Source: Lysobacterales bacterium (GTDB lineage: Bacteria > Pseudomonadota > Gammaproteobacteria > Xanthomonadales > Xanthomonadaceae). Taken from it: a stretch of DNA of 37,193 nucleotides. The stretch lies in the NCBI GenBank assembly GCA_020442465.1, contig JAGRJY010000068.1:1-37193 (forward strand), written 5' to 3'. A program made the position numbers and the translations under genes. Below, in pieces: positions 8,322 to 16,294 of this stretch. The notes beneath the pieces are model-generated. The model had not been told where the DNA came from and ran no database searches. It saw nothing but the letters and a program-made list of their open reading frames with translations. Each line of letters starts with the position of its first letter. Within the stretch, counting starts at the first letter, position 1.

Positions 8322-9067
8322 GCCTGCGCCGCGCCAGGCGGGTCGATCGGATCGCGAGGCGCGTCGGTCAAGGGTGTCCAGCGGCCGTTCGACAACGATT
8401 CGGTGGCCGGAAAGCGCGACTTGTAGTCCATCTTCGGGTGACCCTTGATCCAGAATCCGAGGTACAGAAAGCGAACGCCCTGCGCGGCCGCCCAGGTCGC
8501 CTGCCTGAGGATCGCGTGGGTGCCGAGTCCGCGCTTGTCGAGCAGCGGATCATAGAACGTGTAGACGGCCGAAATGCCATCGTCCACGCGGTCGGTGACC
8601 GCCATCGCGATGAGCCTGTCCTCAAGGGTGAAGCGGAATGCCAGGGTGGGGCTCCACGCGCAGCGGGTGAACCCGGCGAAATCGAACAGGTCGCCCTGGT
8701 CCATGCCGCCGCCGGCGTGTCGATGGCCGACGTAGCGCCGGTACAGATCGAAGCTGGCCTCGTCGACCGAAAACGGCACCACCTCGAGCTGCACGTCGGC
8801 ATTGCGCCGCAGATTGCGTCGAAGCGCCCGGTTCGGGGCGAACCGTCGGCAATCGATACGCACCGCCTGACAGGCCGAGCACTGCGGGCAACGGGGTCGG
8901 TATACATGCCCGCCGGAGCGGCGAAAGCCCATGGCCAGTGCGCCGGCATAAACATCGGAGAGCGCGCTGTCGTGCGGATCGAGCACGAGATCGCGGGCCA
9001 CGCGGTCCTTGAAGTAGCCGCACGGATGCTCGGCGGTCTGGTACACGCGGATGCGATGGTCCTGCAT
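8318..9067 (-). CDS. bpt: Aspartate/glutamate leucyltransferase (N-end rule)
   Basis: 249 residues from the ATG at 9067 (MQDHRIRVYQTAEH). The frame is open far upstream, but conservation starts here. Bpt moves Leu from leucyl-tRNA to proteins with N-terminal Asp or Glu, marking them for ClpAP via ClpS. Visible family marks are HPCGYFKDRVARDLVLDP near the N-terminus, the cysteine cluster CPQCSACQAVRIDCRRF, and the C-terminal GNAT-like half with FTLEDRLIAMAVTD, SAVYTFYDPLLDKRGLGTHAI, LYLGFWIKGHPKMDYK and the RFPATE segment. The last codons overlap the start of the EEP lipoprotein gene. The gene is divergent from the cyclase-like gene. Confidence 0.95.
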   Translation of the reverse strand: MQDHRIRVYQTAEHPCGYFKDRVARDLVLDPHDSALSDVYAGALAMGFRRSGGHVYRPRCPQCSACQAVRIDCRRFAPNRALRRNLRRNADVQLEVVPFSVDEASFDLYRRYVGHRHAGGGMDQGDLFDFAGFTRCAWSPTLAFRFTLEDRLIAMAVTDRVDDGISAVYTFYDPLLDKRGLGTHAILRQATWAAAQGVRFLYLGFWIKGHPKMDYKSRFPATESLSNGRWTPLTDAPRDPIDPPGAAQA

Positions 9068-9163
9068 GCGATCATGGTAAGGAATCTGCAAGCGACGCGT
9101 CGCGCATCGAGCCCGCCGGCGCCACACGCATCGCGGCCACCACCAGCAAATCGGAGAGGCGCC

Positions 9164-9805
9164 ATGCATCAGACCGGCCCCGCGGAGCGGGACTTCCAGC
9201 AGGCCTTGCTGCGCTACTCGCAGGAACCCGATGCCGGTGAACGGGCGCGCATCGAGGAGGGCCTTTGGGCGCGCTTCGGTGCCACCCAGGCGGTGCTTGT
9301 CGCCGACATGTCCGGTTTCTCGATGATCACCAACCGACACGGCATCGTGCACTACCTGTCCATGGTGCATCGCATGCAGCGCACGGCCGAGCCGATCGTG
9401 CAGGGCTTCGGTGGCGTGCTGGTGAAGTTCGATGCCGACAACTGCTTCGCGATGTTTCCGCAGGCGCGCCAGGCCATTCGTGCGGCACTGGCGCTCAATC
9501 ATGCGTTCGACGCCGCCAACCGGATGACACCCGACGAACTCGACATCCGCCTCGGCTGTGGCATCGATGCCGGCCGCATCCTGGTCCTGGAAGATCGCGA
9601 TTTCTTCGGTGAAGCAGTCAATCGGGCCAGCAAACTGGGCGAGGACCTCGCCGAGCCCGGCGAAATCCTGGTCAGCGATATCGCCATGCAGCAGGCCGGT
9701 GCCGACCCGGGCTGGCACGCCGAGCCGCAGGCGTTCTCGATTTCCGGACTGCAGTGGCAGGGCTACCGGATTCGGGCGAGCGATGCCGAGGACGAGCCCG
9801 ACTAG
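9164..9805 (+). CDS. Class III adenylate/guanylate cyclase-like protein
   Basis: 213 residues, cytosolic, with a cyclase homology domain at about 40-180. The start at 9164 was chosen because GGAGAGG lies 5 nt upstream and because the longer frame upstream overlaps bpt entirely. Key sites are Asp48 in VADMSGFS (first metal Asp), Asp90/Asp92 in VKFDADNCFAMF at the second metal position, and GIDAGRIL. At the transition-state position Asn153 is kept, but the usual Arg four residues on is Lys157 (VNRASKL). The substrate-specifying positions are not clear, so it may make cAMP or cGMP or be a non-catalytic relative. No sensor or membrane domain is attached. Confidence 0.8.
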   Translation: MHQTGPAERDFQQALLRYSQEPDAGERARIEEGLWARFGATQAVLVADMSGFSMITNRHGIVHYLSMVHRMQRTAEPIVQGFGGVLVKFDADNCFAMFPQARQAIRAALALNHAFDAANRMTPDELDIRLGCGIDAGRILVLEDRDFFGEAVNRASKLGEDLAEPGEILVSDIAMQQAGADPGWHAEPQAFSISGLQWQGYRIRASDAEDEPD

Positions 9806-9920
9806 CCGGTCGTCGATCCGCCTCATCCTGCGCCGAAGCGAAGGTCCATAGCTGGCGTGCGACGACGCTGCAGCGTACCCTCGGCGGAACCAGAACGCCT
9901 GATTGCGGGTCGACCGCTGC

Positions 9921-10808
9921 ATGACTCGAGCCTTTTCCACCGTCGTGGCGCTGCTGGCGCTTCTGATCGCGCACCCGGCGGTGGGCGGCACGCTGTATCG
10001 CTGCAAGGGCAGCAATGGCGAGACCGCGTTCACCAGTTCGCGTGCCGGCTACCGCGACTGCCGCGCCGTGCGCACGTTCGAGGACACCCCGAACACGGCG
10101 CCGGCCATCGCCACCGACGCTGCCGCGGCTGCGCCCAAGCCGAGCGTCGACTTCCGCACTTCGAAGACCGCCGAGCCGCCGCAACCGGCCGAGGATGCGC
10201 CGACGCCCAGCCGTTCGCAGAGCGGCGCGGTCTACAAGTACGTCAAGGATGGAGTGACCCACTACACCAACCGTCGCCCGAGTGGGGTCAAGGCGGCCGT
10301 GGTATTCACCTACATCGAAAATTGCTACGCCTGCACCGTGCGCTCCGGCGTCGACTTCCAGACGGTTCGCCTGAACACCAATGCCTTCGCCAAGGAGATC
10401 GATGACGCTGCCAACGAGCACGATGTCGATCCGGCGTTCGTCCGCGCGATCATCCACGCCGAGTCCGCGTTCAACCCGAACGCGCTGTCGAACAAGGGCG
10501 CGCAAGGCCTGATGCAGCTGATGCCGGCGACCGCGGAGCGATTCGGCGTCGACGACGCGTTCGTGCCGGCGCAGAACATCAAGGGCGGGGTGCGCTACCT
10601 GGCCTGGCTGCTCAAGCGTTTCAAGGGCAATACCAAGCTCGTCGCCGCGGCCTACAACAGCGGCGAAGGCTCCGTAGACCGCTACGGCGGTGTGCCGCCC
10701 TTTGATGAAACGCTGGTGTTCGTCGAGCGCGTCGGCACCCTGCATGGGCGCTATCGAACGTCGTTGGCTTCCGCCGCCGGCGCCGCGGGTTCAGCGTCGG
10801 CGCGCTGA
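9921..10808 (+). CDS. Soluble lytic murein transglycosylase with DUF4124-like N-terminus
   Basis: 295 residues with a signal peptide (FSTVVALLALLIAHPAVGG). The N-terminal part has two DUF4124-like strands (LYRCKGSNGETAFTSS at 25-40 and VYKYVKDGVTHYTNRRP at 104-120), separated by a Pro/Ala/Thr linker. The SLT domain at about 155-285 holds the catalytic Glu181 in HAESAFNPNALSNKGAQG, the LMQLMPATAERFGV strand, the NIKGGVRYLAWLL helix and AAYNSGEGSVDRYGGVPPF. It should cleave peptidoglycan between MurNAc and GlcNAc with anhydro-MurNAc formation. A TTG at 9903 would add six residues; the ATG is preferred. The 3' end overlaps the convergent DegS-like gene by 18 nt. Confidence 0.92.
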   Translation: MTRAFSTVVALLALLIAHPAVGGTLYRCKGSNGETAFTSSRAGYRDCRAVRTFEDTPNTAPAIATDAAAAAPKPSVDFRTSKTAEPPQPAEDAPTPSRSQSGAVYKYVKDGVTHYTNRRPSGVKAAVVFTYIENCYACTVRSGVDFQTVRLNTNAFAKEIDDAANEHDVDPAFVRAIIHAESAFNPNALSNKGAQGLMQLMPATAERFGVDDAFVPAQNIKGGVRYLAWLLKRFKGNTKLVAAAYNSGEGSVDRYGGVPPFDETLVFVERVGTLHGRYRTSLASAAGAAGSASAR

Positions 10809-11954
10809 CGGGCGCTGGATCAGCCGCAGCTGGCCGGAAAACGGCAGCCCGGACCGAAACCCCTCGATCGCCACCACCGACCCCGGGTTCAGCGCGGATT
10901 CGCGCTCGAGCAAGTCGTTTTGGTCGAGAATGTCGCTGCCGTCAAACCGGGTCAGCACATCCCCCGGGCGCAGCCCTGCCTGGTCGGCGGGGCCGCCGCT
11001 GTAGATGGTCGTCAGCGCGATGCCGCGTGGTTGTCCCACCGCCAGCGCCCCCGGGAGAATCGGAGCATCGCCATATTCGGCGCCGATCCAGCCGCGTATG
11101 ACCGCGCCTTGCTCGACGATTTGCGTGAGGACCAGTTGTGCAATGTCTAGCGGAATCGCGAATCCGATGCCTTCGGCGCCGACCCGGCGCATCAGCACAG
11201 TCGTGTTGATGCCTACCAGTTCGCCTCGTGCATTGATCAGCGCACCCCCTGAATTGCCCTCGTTGATGGCGGCATCCGTCTGGATGAACTGGCCGAAGGG
11301 AAGCAGGTCGGTGCGGTCGCGGCTGACCCCGGAGACAATGCCCTGGGTCACCGTATGACTCAGTCCAAACGGATTGCCGATGGCGAGCACGACGTCGCCG
11401 ACTTCCGGTCCAGCGGTATGTTCCAGCGACATCGCGGGCAGTTCGCGTCCATCAATCTTGAGCACAGCCAGATCGGTTTCCGGGTCGGTGCCGACGGCCA
11501 CGGCCCGGGTGACGCGACCGTCCCACATCACGATCTGGATTTCGTTGGCTTCCCGGACGACGTGCTCGTTGGTAAGCACATAGCCGTCGGGGCTGACGAT
11601 GACGCCCGAGCCCAGCGCGCGCTCCAGGCGACGCCTGGGCTGCCCCAGGGTGATGCCTGAAAACTGCTGCACGGTCGGATTGGACACGATCAGCGGCTGC
11701 TCGGTCACGATCCGGGCCGTATAGATGCTCACCACCGAGGGAGCGGCCTTGCGTACTGCTTCGGCGTAGCTGGTGGGTTGCGCGGGTGACGCCGTGGCGC
11801 CGGGCGGCTCGATGGCAGCCGAGGGCGGCAGACCCACCGCGTGGCGCAGCCGATCGCCCAGCTCGGGGCGCAGCAGGGTCACCACAAAGGCCGCTGCCAG
11901 ACCGAACAGGGTCCAGCGCAGCAGGAATGCCAGATTGTGCAGCGCACGACGCAT
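10791..11954 (-). CDS. DegS/AlgW-type periplasmic serine protease with PDZ domain
   Basis: 387 residues from the ATG at 11954. One N-terminal membrane anchor (LAFLLRWTLFGLAAAFVVTLL) is followed by a trypsin-like domain with triad His131 (LTNEHVV), Asp161 (DPETDLAVLKI) and Ser235 (NEGNSGGAL), and a single PDZ domain at about 285-380 (PADQAGLRPGDVLTRFDG). One anchor plus one PDZ domain is the layout of DegS/AlgW, which cut anti-sigma factors such as RseA/MucA-type proteins when unfolded outer membrane proteins bind the PDZ domain. It is divergent from the pet operon. It could be a regulator protease or a general quality-control DegQ-like enzyme; the anchor favours the first. Confidence 0.9.
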   Translation of the reverse strand: MRRALHNLAFLLRWTLFGLAAAFVVTLLRPELGDRLRHAVGLPPSAAIEPPGATASPAQPTSYAEAVRKAAPSVVSIYTARIVTEQPLIVSNPTVQQFSGITLGQPRRRLERALGSGVIVSPDGYVLTNEHVVREANEIQIVMWDGRVTRAVAVGTDPETDLAVLKIDGRELPAMSLEHTAGPEVGDVVLAIGNPFGLSHTVTQGIVSGVSRDRTDLLPFGQFIQTDAAINEGNSGGALINARGELVGINTTVLMRRVGAEGIGFAIPLDIAQLVLTQIVEQGAVIRGWIGAEYGDAPILPGALAVGQPRGIALTTIYSGGPADQAGLRPGDVLTRFDGSDILDQNDLLERESALNPGSVVAIEGFRSGLPFSGQLRLIQRPSARRR

Positions 11955-12011
11955 CGGGTGGGTCGGGTCCGGCCGGAAAGACGGGAATTGTGGCACGAGC
12001 CGCCGCTGGCG

Positions 12012-12041
12012 TTGTCCGTGCGGATGACCATCCGCTAAACT
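12012..12041 (+). promoter_or_regulatory. Candidate promoter of the pet operon
   Basis: TTGTCC (12012-12017), an 18-nt spacer and TAAACT (12036-12041) fit a sigma-70 promoter pointing toward petA, with a predicted start near 12048 and a leader of about 125 nt. It is the best match in the gap between the DegS-like gene and petA. No regulator site is recognised. Confidence 0.4.
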
Positions 12042-12173
12042 TACGCGCCTCGCGGGTGCAGGTGTGGCGACCGCTTCGATAGCTGGCTGTGGCCGCGAAC
12101 CGGCCGACCCGGGCCGACTTCGATCCGGCCTCGGCGTGCCGCCGTAATTGCTTTCAATGTTCTGGAGAGCCGA

Positions 12174-12773
12174 ATGGCTGACCATGGTGTGAACACAGGC
12201 CGTCGCCGCTTCCTCACGGCCACGACGGCGGTGGTGGGCGCAGGCGGCGCCATTGCCGCGGCGGTGCCGTTTCTGAAGACGTGGCAGCCGAGCGCGCGCG
12301 CTCAGGTCGCCGGCGCGCCGGTTACGGTCGATATCAGCAAGCTCGAGGTCGGTCAGCGCCTGATCGAGCAGTGGCGCGGCCAGCCGGTGTGGCTGATCCG
12401 GCGCACGCCCGAGCAGCTCGCCGCCCTGGCCAGCCAGGATGGGCGCCTGCGTGACCCGAACTCCGAAGTGGTCGACCAGCAGCCGACCTACGCCAAGAAC
12501 GCCACGCGTTCGATCAAGCCGGAAATCGCGGTGCTGGTGGGTACCTGCACCCATCTCGGCTGCTCGCCGCTGTTCAAGCCCGAGCTGCAGGCGCAGCCGT
12601 TCGACGCCGAATGGAAGGGTGGCTTCTACTGCCCCTGCCACAACTCGCGCTTCGACCTGGCCGGGCGCGTGTACGCCGGCGTGCCGGCACCGATCAATCT
12701 CAAGGTGCCGCCTTACCGCTTCATCGACGACAACCACATCGAAATCGGCGTCGATGCCGAAGGAGCGGCATGA
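12174..12773 (+). CDS. petA: Ubiquinol-cytochrome c reductase Rieske iron-sulfur subunit
   Basis: 199 residues. A twin-arginine signal-anchor (GRRRFLTATTAVV) precedes a hydrophobic helix, matching Tat export of the folded iron-sulfur protein. The [2Fe-2S] site is shown by GTCTHLGCSPLF and YCPCHNSRFDLAGRV, with two Cys and two His ligands plus the disulfide cysteines. It passes electrons from quinol at the Qo site to cytochrome c1 in the bc1 complex. GGAGAGCC lies just upstream of the ATG. The stop overlaps the petB start. Confidence 0.97.
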   Translation: MADHGVNTGRRRFLTATTAVVGAGGAIAAAVPFLKTWQPSARAQVAGAPVTVDISKLEVGQRLIEQWRGQPVWLIRRTPEQLAALASQDGRLRDPNSEVVDQQPTYAKNATRSIKPEIAVLVGTCTHLGCSPLFKPELQAQPFDAEWKGGFYCPCHNSRFDLAGRVYAGVPAPINLKVPPYRFIDDNHIEIGVDAEGAA

Positions 12774-14029
12774 TGTCGAACGTCCTCGTGCGCACCGCCG
12801 ATGCGGTGATGGATTGGGTCAATCAGCGCGCGCCGAACATGATGCCTGCGTACCGCAAGCACATGACCGAGTACTACGCGCCGAAGAACTTCAACCTCTG
12901 GTACTACTTCGGCTCGCTGGCGATGCTGGTGCTGGTCAACCAGATCGTCACCGGCATCTGGCTGACGATGAACTACAAGCCGTCCGCGGCCGAAGCGTTT
13001 GCGTCGGTCGAGTACATCATGCGCGACGTCGAATGGGGCTGGCTGATCCGCTACATGCATTCGACCGGTGCCTCGGCTTTCTTCATCGTGGTCTACCTGC
13101 ACATGTTCCGCGGCCTGGCCTACGGCTCGTACCAGAAGCCGCGCGAGCTGGTCTGGATCATGGGCATGCTGATCTTCCTGACCCTGATGGCCGAAGCCTT
13201 CATGGGCTACGTGCTGCCCTGGGGCCAGATGAGCTACTGGGGCGCCCAGGTCATCATCAACCTGTTCGGTGCCGTGCCGTGGGTCGGTGACGCGCTGACC
13301 GAGTTCATCCGGGGCGACTACCTGGTCTCCGATGCGACGCTCAACCGCTTCTTCGCCCTGCACGTCATCGCGCTGCCGTTGGTCATCCTGCTGCTGGTCG
13401 TGCTGCACATCGGTGCGCTGCACGAAGTCGGCTCGAACAACCCCGACGGCGTGGAAATCAAGAAGGGCCCGAAGGGCAATCGTTGGGACGAGAAAGCGCC
13501 GGCCGATGGCATTCCCTTCCATCCGTACTACACGGTGAAGGACCTGTTCGGCGTGGGCTTCTTCCTCACGGTGATGTCATTCATCCTGTTCTTCGCGCCG
13601 ACCTTCGGCGATCTGTTCCTGGAGTTCGACAACTTCATTCCGGCGAACCCGCTGGTCACCCCCGAACACATCAAGCCGGTGTGGTACTTCACGCCGTACT
13701 ACGCGATGTTGCGCGCGGTGCCGGACAAGTTCCTCGGCGTGGTGGTGATGGGGGCGGCGACCCTGATCCTGTTCGCGCTGCCCTGGCTCGACCGCAGCCC
13801 GGTGAAGTCGATCCGCTACCGGCCGATGCTGCACAAGCTGCTGCTGGCGATCTTCGTGGTGGCGTTCTGCGTGCTGGGCTGGCTCGGCATGCAGTCGGGC
13901 AGCGACCTGCAGAAGCTGACCGCGCAGATCCTGACCGTCTACTACTTCGGCTACTTCATCTTCATGCCGTGGTGGAGCCGCATGGGCTCCTTCAAGGCCG
14001 TACCGCAGCGGGTGACCACGCATGACTAA
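12770..14029 (+). CDS. petB: Cytochrome b of the bc1 complex (PVWY type)
   Basis: 419 residues, the full-length single-chain cytochrome b of eight membrane spans. Haem ligands lie in two His pairs, YMHSTGASAFFIVVYLHMFRG and ALHVIALPLVILLLVVLHIG. The Qo loop motif is P303-V304-W305-Y306 (13676-13687) rather than the mitochondrial PEWY, so the Glu that takes part in proton exit is Val here; this PVWY form is known in beta- and gammaproteobacteria. The start codon overlaps the petA stop (ATGA), with a second ATG directly after it. The 3' end overlaps petC by 8 nt, so all three subunits are translationally coupled. Confidence 0.97.
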   Translation: MMSNVLVRTADAVMDWVNQRAPNMMPAYRKHMTEYYAPKNFNLWYYFGSLAMLVLVNQIVTGIWLTMNYKPSAAEAFASVEYIMRDVEWGWLIRYMHSTGASAFFIVVYLHMFRGLAYGSYQKPRELVWIMGMLIFLTLMAEAFMGYVLPWGQMSYWGAQVIINLFGAVPWVGDALTEFIRGDYLVSDATLNRFFALHVIALPLVILLLVVLHIGALHEVGSNNPDGVEIKKGPKGNRWDEKAPADGIPFHPYYTVKDLFGVGFFLTVMSFILFFAPTFGDLFLEFDNFIPANPLVTPEHIKPVWYFTPYYAMLRAVPDKFLGVVVMGAATLILFALPWLDRSPVKSIRYRPMLHKLLLAIFVVAFCVLGWLGMQSGSDLQKLTAQILTVYYFGYFIFMPWWSRMGSFKAVPQRVTTHD

Positions 14030-14759
14030 CCGCCGTTTCGCAGCGCTTCTCCTCGGCCTGCTGCCGTTGGCCGCCATGGCCTCGGGCGGTGGCGATCTGC
14101 AGTCGTCTGGCGCCAGCGTCAAGAACAAGGCTTCGCTGCAGCGCGGGGCGGCCACGTACATGAGCTACTGCGCCGGCTGCCATGCCATCGGCTACCAGCG
14201 TTTCTCGCGTATGGCGGCGGATCTGGACCTGACCGACGAGCAGGTCCAGACCTACCTGAACCCGGCCGGCCAGAAGGTTGGCGAGCAGATGCACATCGCC
14301 ATGGATCCGGCCGATGCCCAGGCCTGGTTCGGCAAGACGCCGCCCGACCTGTCGCTGATCGCCCGCAGCAAGCCCGGTGGTCCGGACTGGGCCTACACCT
14401 TCCTGAAGTCGTTCTACGTCGACGAGTCGCGCCCCAGCGGCTGGAACAACACCCTGCTGCCCAACGCCAGCATGCCGAACGTGCTGTGGGAGCTGCAGGG
14501 CATCCAGCGACCGGTGTACGAGGGCGGCGAGCACGGCGCCAGCCATGGCCCGAGCCGGCTGGAGCTGGCCAGTCCGGGTCGCCTCAGCCCGGCCGAGTAC
14601 GACGAAACGGTCCGCGACCTGGTCAGCTTCCTGACCTATGTGGGTGAGCCCGCTGCCATGCAGCGCACCTCGGTCGGCGTCTGGGTTATCCTCTTCCTCG
14701 CGGCCTTCACGTTCCTCGCCTGGCTGCTGAAGCACGAGTACTGGCGGGACGTGCACTGA
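14022..14759 (+). CDS. petC: Cytochrome c1 of the bc1 complex
   Basis: 245 residues. A signal peptide (RRFAALLLGLLPLAAMASGG) is followed by the haem c site CAGCH (Cys50, Cys53, His54) and a C-terminal membrane anchor (VWVILFLAAFTFLAWLL) ending KHEYWRDVH. A candidate Met axial ligand is in NASMPNVLWEL. It receives electrons from the Rieske protein and passes them to a soluble or membrane cytochrome c. It overlaps petB by 8 nt and is followed by a strong hairpin before sspA. Confidence 0.96.
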   Translation: MTNRRFAALLLGLLPLAAMASGGGDLQSSGASVKNKASLQRGAATYMSYCAGCHAIGYQRFSRMAADLDLTDEQVQTYLNPAGQKVGEQMHIAMDPADAQAWFGKTPPDLSLIARSKPGGPDWAYTFLKSFYVDESRPSGWNNTLLPNASMPNVLWELQGIQRPVYEGGEHGASHGPSRLELASPGRLSPAEYDETVRDLVSFLTYVGEPAAMQRTSVGVWVILFLAAFTFLAWLLKHEYWRDVH

Positions 14760-14768
14760 GCCGCTCGC

Positions 14769-14796
14769 GGCGTTCGGGCGATTGCGCCCGGACGCC
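14769..14796 (+). terminator. Hairpin between petC and sspA
   Basis: The arms GGCGTTCGGGCG (14769-14780) and CGCCCGGACGCC (14785-14796) pair over 12 bp, with one G-U pair and an ATTG tetraloop. No T-run follows, and the sspA ribosome site (GAGGAGGG) lies about 17 nt downstream. It could be a leaky terminator or an mRNA stability element that lowers sspAB relative to petABC. Confidence 0.55.
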
Positions 14797-14823
14797 TCCA
14801 GCTCATAGGCTCGAGGAGGGTAC

Positions 14824-15459
14824 ATGGCCGGAAGCGCCCGATTGCGCAATACCCTGACCCTGTTCTCGTCACGCGACTGCGTGGTCTGTCACCGGGTACG
14901 CCTGGTGCTGGCCGCCAAGGGCGTGACCTACGACATGATTCCGGTCGACCCGGCCAAGCCCCCGGAGGACCTGCTCGATCTGAACCCGTACCACTCCGTG
15001 CCGACCCTGGTCGAGCGCGATCTGGTGCTCTACGCCGCGTCGGTGGTGTCCGAGTATCTCGACGAGCGCTATCCGCATCCGCCGTTGATGCCGGTCGATC
15101 CACTGTCGCGGGCGCGTCTGCGCCTGTCGATCCTGCGCTTCGAGCATGACTGGGTGCCGCAGGTGCAGGCGATCCAGACCGGCGCCAAGTCGGCGGTCGA
15201 CGCGGGCCGCAAGCGCTTGCGCGAGCTGCTGATGGAATCGCTGCCGCTGTTCAAGGTCGCGAAATTCTGGCTCAACACCGAGATGAGTCTGGCCGATTGC
15301 GCGCTGGCACCGATCATCTGGCGGCTGCCGTCGCTGGGCGTATCGCTGCCCAAGGACGGCAAGCTGATCGACGACTACGGCATGCGCATCTTCCGCAATC
15401 CGGGTTTCATGCGCAGTCTTACCGCCGAAGAGAAGGCGCTCCGCGAGATGCCGTCTTGA
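14824..15459 (+). CDS. sspA: Stringent starvation protein A (GST-fold RNA polymerase-associated)
   Basis: 211 residues with the glutathione-S-transferase fold: an N-terminal thioredoxin-like part with TLFSSRDCVVCHRVRLVLAA and NPYHSVPTLVERDLVLYAAS, then VVSEYLDERYPHPPLMPVDP, and a helical C-terminal half. SspA binds RNA polymerase and supports the acid-stress and stationary-phase responses. The family lost glutathione activity, although the CVVC context here keeps two cysteines. A strong GAGGAGGG precedes the ATG. It is followed by sspB after 20 nt. Confidence 0.95.
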   Translation: MAGSARLRNTLTLFSSRDCVVCHRVRLVLAAKGVTYDMIPVDPAKPPEDLLDLNPYHSVPTLVERDLVLYAASVVSEYLDERYPHPPLMPVDPLSRARLRLSILRFEHDWVPQVQAIQTGAKSAVDAGRKRLRELLMESLPLFKVAKFWLNTEMSLADCALAPIIWRLPSLGVSLPKDGKLIDDYGMRIFRNPGFMRSLTAEEKALREMPS

Positions 15460-15479
15460 CCGACAGCGACGAGCTGCCG

Positions 15480-15887
15480 ATGACTTCGAACCGCCCGTAT
15501 CTCATTCGGGCCATGTACGAGTGGATCACCGACAACGGCATGACGCCCTATCTGCTGGTCGATGCCAGCGTTCCCGGCCTGCGCGTTCCGCCCAACGTGG
15601 CGAAAGACGGCCGGGTGGTGCTCAATGTCGCGGCGCGCGCCGTGGCTCATCTCGACCTGGGCAATGAACTGGTGCGTTTCCTCGCCCGCTTCGGCGGCGT
15701 CAGTCAGGAAGTGCTGGTGCCGGTACGCGGCGTGCTGGCGGTGTACGCGCAGGAAAACGGCCAGGGCATGATGCTCGGGGCGGCCGAAGACGAAGAGACC
15801 GAGGCCGGCGAAGAGCCGCCCCAGGCGCCCGACGCGGGTGGCGACGAGTCGAAAGCGCGCCGGTCGCACCTGCGCGTGGTGAAGTAG
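15480..15887 (+). CDS. sspB: ClpXP adaptor SspB
   Basis: 135 residues. The start at 15480 gives MTSNRPYLIRAMYEWITDNG, which aligns with SspB of other gammaproteobacteria. The peptide-binding domain has TPYLLVDASVPGLRVP, VVLNVAARAVAHLDLGN and VRFLARFGGVSQEVLVPV. An acidic, Pro-rich linker follows, and the protein ends HLRVVK, the conserved C-terminal tail that docks on the ClpX zinc domain. SspB brings ssrA-tagged peptides from stalled ribosomes, and also RseA-type anti-sigma fragments, to ClpXP. Together with the DegS-like protease nearby this covers two steps of envelope-stress proteolysis, an inference from family roles. Confidence 0.95.
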   Translation: MTSNRPYLIRAMYEWITDNGMTPYLLVDASVPGLRVPPNVAKDGRVVLNVAARAVAHLDLGNELVRFLARFGGVSQEVLVPVRGVLAVYAQENGQGMMLGAAEDEETEAGEEPPQAPDAGGDESKARRSHLRVVK

Positions 15888-15906
15888 TCGGAAATCGTCC
15901 GCAGGG

Positions 15907-15932
15907 TGCGCCGCCCGCTCGGGACCGGCGCA
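15907..15932. terminator. Bidirectional hairpin between sspB and the DUF3301-like gene
   Basis: TGCGCCG (15907-15913) and CGGCGCA (15926-15932) pair around an inner CCCG/CGGG stem, giving about 11 pairs with a short loop and an AC bulge. It lies between two convergent genes, 20 nt after the sspB stop, so it may stop transcription both ways. There is no T-run. Confidence 0.45.
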
Positions 15933-15976
15933 GATCGGCAACCATCTCGCATCTCGCCCAAGCGTGTCTGGCGTGC

Positions 15977-16294
15977 TCAGGATGGCGAGGACGCGCGCTC
16001 GGGTTCGGTGATCCAGAGCAGTTCGCCGCCGAGCAGGGCCAGGCTGCCGCGCTGGCGGTCGTGCCCGATCGTGGAATATTCGAACTGATAGCGACGCCGC
16101 AGGCGCAGCCAGCCGTCGCGGCCGCGCGCCAGCCCGAGACCGTGCAGAGCCACGGAATGGTCGAGCAGCTGCACGCCCGCGCGGGAACAGGCTTCGCGGG
16201 CCAGACGCACCGCCCGCTCGGAGGCGTCCCGGCTGGCCATCCAGAACGGCACGATGGCGGCGATCAAGAGCAGCAGGATCAGTGTCGAAGTCAT
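15977..16294 (-). CDS. DUF3301-like small membrane protein
   Basis: 105 residues from the ATG at 16294. A single N-terminal membrane helix (TLILLLLIAAIVPFWM) is followed by SRDASERAVRLAREACSRAGVQLLDHSVAL, a basic strand segment GWLRLRRRYQFEYS and a C-terminal LLGGELLWITEPE. Length and pattern match the DUF3301 family of gammaproteobacterial proteins, whose function is unknown. The frame is open further upstream, but the membrane helix marks the likely start. It is convergent with sspB. Confidence 0.7.
   Translation of the reverse strand: MTSTLILLLLIAAIVPFWMASRDASERAVRLAREACSRAGVQLLDHSVALHGLGLARGRDGWLRLRRRYQFEYSTIGHDRQRGSLALLGGELLWITEPERASSPS

Noticed and set aside
9068..10033. Upstream extension of the bpt reading frame
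   Set aside because: The frame runs antisense through the cyclase and lytic transglycosylase genes; conservation of Bpt begins at the ATG at 9067.
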